This document shows positions 43,679 to 45,654 of a stretch of DNA of 45,654 nt, piece after piece. A program made the translations under genes and the position numbers. The DNA lies in NCBI GenBank assembly GCA_003140095.1, contig PLIU01000512.1:1-45654 (forward strand), read 5' to 3'. Position 1 is the stretch's first letter; each line of letters opens with the position of its first letter. A model generated the notes under the pieces. The model had not been told where the DNA came from. It did not search any database and saw only the letters and a list, made by a program, of their open reading frames with translations. The stretch comes from Verrucomicrobiales bacterium. Its GTDB lineage: Bacteria > Verrucomicrobiota > Verrucomicrobiia > Limisphaerales > Palsa-1400.

Positions 43679-45654
43679 GTGAACAGGCGATTTTATCGAA
43701 TTCTATTGGGATTGTGGTTGTGGCTGGCTCTTTGCGTCCAGGTGAAGGCTCAGCTTTCCATTCTCCAAGGCCCCCTCAACGCGTTGGATGTACTGTTGGG
43801 CGGCACCGTTTCCCTTAGTGTCATCACCACCAATGCCGCCTCAACCAATCTCCAATTTCAATGGCTCAGAAACGGCGTCAGAATCCCTGGCGCCACCAAC
43901 GACTCCCTGGCCATCGATGACATCCAAGCCGTTGATTGCGGCGCTTTCAGCGTTCTGGTCAGCGATGGTGTCGGCGTGGCCGTCAGCGAGCCGGCTGATG
44001 TGACCGTCAGCGGCATCAACATCTTGCAGGGCATAGATCTCTTGATCGACGCGCTGGATTTGATCAACACCAATGGCGTCATCCGCAGCTACAACACCAA
44101 CGCCGTTAAACAGCCCGGCACGCCTGAGATTATCCCGGGCGACCCCGGCGGCAGCGAGATTTGGTTTCAATGGACGGTGCCGTTGTTGCAGAGCAGTGGC
44201 AACGTCACCTTTAGCACGTTGGGGAGCGATTTCGACACCACCATGGGCGTCTACATCGGCTCGGCTCCCAGCAACCTCGTGCAGGTGCCCACAGCCATCA
44301 ACGATGACGACTCCGCCGGCTACCTGGCCAGCCAGGTCAGCTTCTACGCAGTCAAAGGCACGACGTATCTGATCGCCGTGGACGGCTTCTTCGGCGCGCA
44401 GGGCAACGTGGTGTTGAACTGGACTTTGAACCCCGGCTCCACCACGCTTCCCAACGCTGTCCCCACGCCCCAAACCGTAACGGCATCCAACGGCGCCACC
44501 GTCACTTTGAACAGCCCCTGGCCGCAGCATAATTGCGATTGGCTCCTCAACGGCCAGGTGGTCGTCACCAACACCAACGCCCTGACCATAACCAATCTGG
44601 GCGATGCCACCGTCGGCTCCTACGCCGGGCGCCTGACCACCTCCAGCGGCTTGGTCATGTTGGCGGAACCGACGGAGGTGCAAATCAACACCCTGCAAGA
44701 CGGCAGCACATCCTCCAATTCCGCCGCGTGGGTTAAATTCCTTAACTCGGCCGGTTCCCCCTTTATTCCGTCAGTCTCCTCGCAAGCGCTGGTCCGCAAG
44801 CTCGATGGCGGCGGGGACACCGGCGGCTACTGCTGCGCGCAAACATTCAGCACGGTGGACAACCCGGACGAGCCTGGCGAACCGGTCATTTGCGAGCAAA
44901 ACAGCGGCCATCCGGGCTGGTACACTTACGTCACACCCTCCTCCGGCTCGCTTTTGATTCACACCGAAGGCAGCACTTTCAACACGGTCCTCGGCGCCTT
45001 CATCGGTCCGGGCGACAGCTTCAGCACCCTGACCAACGTCGGCTGCGGCGAAACCACAAATTATCAACTCACCGGCCAGCCTTCCATTTATATCCCCAAC
45101 GTGCCGGCGGGCCAGACCAATTACATCGTGGTCGAGGGCGAAAACGGCGCCATGGGCACCGTGCATTTGAACATCTTCCTCGGCAATCCGGTTTCGATTT
45201 CCTCCCCGCCGCAAAACCAGGGCGCCGTCCTCGGCAGCAACGTCACCTTGACAGTCAGCGCAGGCGGCGCCACGCCTCTGAGCTACTTCTGGCAATTCGA
45301 CGGGACCAATATTGCCGGCGCGACCAACAGCACGCTGAGCATCTCCAACCTGCAATCTTCCGCTCTCGGCCCCTACACGGTGGTGGTCAGCAATTTGGTT
45401 TCGGAGGAATCGGCGCAAGCCATCGTTTCGCTGGTTTACATGCCGGATATCACCAACCAACCCGCCAGCCAGTCCGTCACCGTTGGCTCCAGCATCACCT
45501 TCACCTGCGCCGCCACAGGCGACGCGCCGTTGAGTTACCAATGGCAGATCGGTTCCGTGATCTTCCCCGCCTCCACCGACACCTGCCTGACTCTGACCAA
45601 CGTGCAAACGACCGACGCCGGAAGCTATATTTGCGTTGTGTCCAACGCCGCCGG
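43679..45654 (+). CDS. Large secreted Ig-like/PPC-like domain protein (3' end beyond window)
   Basis: An uninterrupted frame of 658 codons runs off the right edge. The start is GTG at 43679, the only start codon after the in-frame stop at 43658. A signal peptide follows (MNRRFYRILLGLWLWLALCV, ending QVKAQ). Domains in order: an Ig-like domain (FQWLRNGVRIPGATNDSL, CGAFSVLVSD), a PPC-like beta-sandwich (EIWFQWTVPLL, FDTTMGVYIGSAPSNL, GTTYLIAVDG), a second Ig-like domain, another PPC-like segment (HPGWYTYVTP, FNTVLGAFIG), then two further Ig-like domains (SYFWQFDGTNIAGATNSTL; SYQWQIG). The PPC-like part resembles that near the N-terminus of the 3341-residue protein, so they share a domain stock. 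Probable surface protein. Confidence 0.88.
   Translation, partial: MNRRFYRILLGLWLWLALCVQVKAQLSILQGPLNALDVLLGGTVSLSVITTNAASTNLQFQWLRNGVRIPGATNDSLAIDDIQAVDCGAFSVLVSDGVGVAVSEPADVTVSGINILQGIDLLIDALDLINTNGVIRSYNTNAVKQPGTPEIIPGDPGGSEIWFQWTVPLLQSSGNVTFSTLGSDFDTTMGVYIGSAPSNLVQVPTAINDDDSAGYLASQVSFYAVKGTTYLIAVDGFFGAQGNVVLNWTLNPGSTTLPNAVPTPQTVTASNGATVTLNSPWPQHNCDWLLNGQVVVTNTNALTITNLGDATVGSYAGRLTTSSGLVMLAEPTEVQINTLQDGSTSSNSAAWVKFLNSAGSPFIPSVSSQALVRKLDGGGDTGGYCCAQTFSTVDNPDEPGEPVICEQNSGHPGWYTYVTPSSGSLLIHTEGSTFNTVLGAFIGPGDSFSTLTNVGCGETTNYQLTGQPSIYIPNVPAGQTNYIVVEGENGAMGTVHLNIFLGNPVSISSPPQNQGAVLGSNVTLTVSAGGATPLSYFWQFDGTNIAGATNSTLSISNLQSSALGPYTVVVSNLVSEESAQAIVSLVYMPDITNQPASQSVTVGSSITFTCAATGDAPLSYQWQIGSVIFPASTDTCLTLTNVQTTDAGSYICVVSNAA

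Overview
The window looks like a chromosomal segment of a moderately GC-rich member of the Verrucomicrobiota. Affiliation with the Pedosphaera/Limisphaera side of the phylum is an inference from gene content. The clues are a pilus-like gene set matching the Akkermansia Amuc_1101-1100-1099-1098 families, an exosortase plus EpsI-type pair, an ECF sigma factor beside a Ser/Thr kinase, very large secreted proteins built of Calx-beta, delta-60, DUF11, P-domain and Ig-like modules, and a DksA-like protein with a degenerate zinc finger. No rRNA, tRNA, CRISPR array or intact transposase was seen.

Layout. 1-2640: a kinase running off the left edge and an ECF sigma factor, both on the minus strand, with a small HicB-like gene on the plus strand between them. 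2810-7020: a surface-glycan and sorting module (exosortase, EpsI-like protein, polyprenyl-phosphate sugar transferase, UDP-glucuronate decarboxylase-like enzyme), closed by a strong hairpin. 7295-13891: a four-gene pilus-like operon (PilM-PilN-like fusion, two single-pass periplasmic proteins, a glycine-rich secretin). 13926-14861: a stand-alone 5'-3' exonuclease domain. 14960-38945: five adjoining secreted-protein genes ending in a 3341-residue multidomain protein and a 2235-residue S53 (sedolisin) protease fused to P-domains and DUF11 repeats. coaE follows with a 4-bp overlap. 39528-41507 (minus): rpsR, rpmG, a dksA-like gene and folE2. 41584-42483: a sugar-phosphate nucleotidyltransferase. 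42484-43678: a scarred region with a repeat-like motif and a frameshifted HNH endonuclease pseudogene. 43679-end: the start of another large Ig-like secreted protein.

From 2810 to 39562 every gene is on the plus strand, and most gaps after 7295 are under 100 bp. The region reads as one cell-surface programme. The exosortase and sugar transferase deal with envelope polymer and anchoring. The secretin/PilM set builds an envelope-spanning complex. The downstream genes supply giant adhesin-like and protease products. That the pilus-like complex or the exosortase acts on the giant proteins is inference; none of the complete giant proteins here ends in a recognisable PEP-CTERM signal.

The most unusual points are: a protein with two separate seven-repeat delta-60 arrays (likely two beta-propellers) among at least nine Calx-beta domains; an S53 protease carrying three P-domains; a domain cassette found once in the adhesin and twice in the protease; a (GAGAA)n tract at the ribosome-binding region of the 10-kb gene; and the frameshifted HNH gene.
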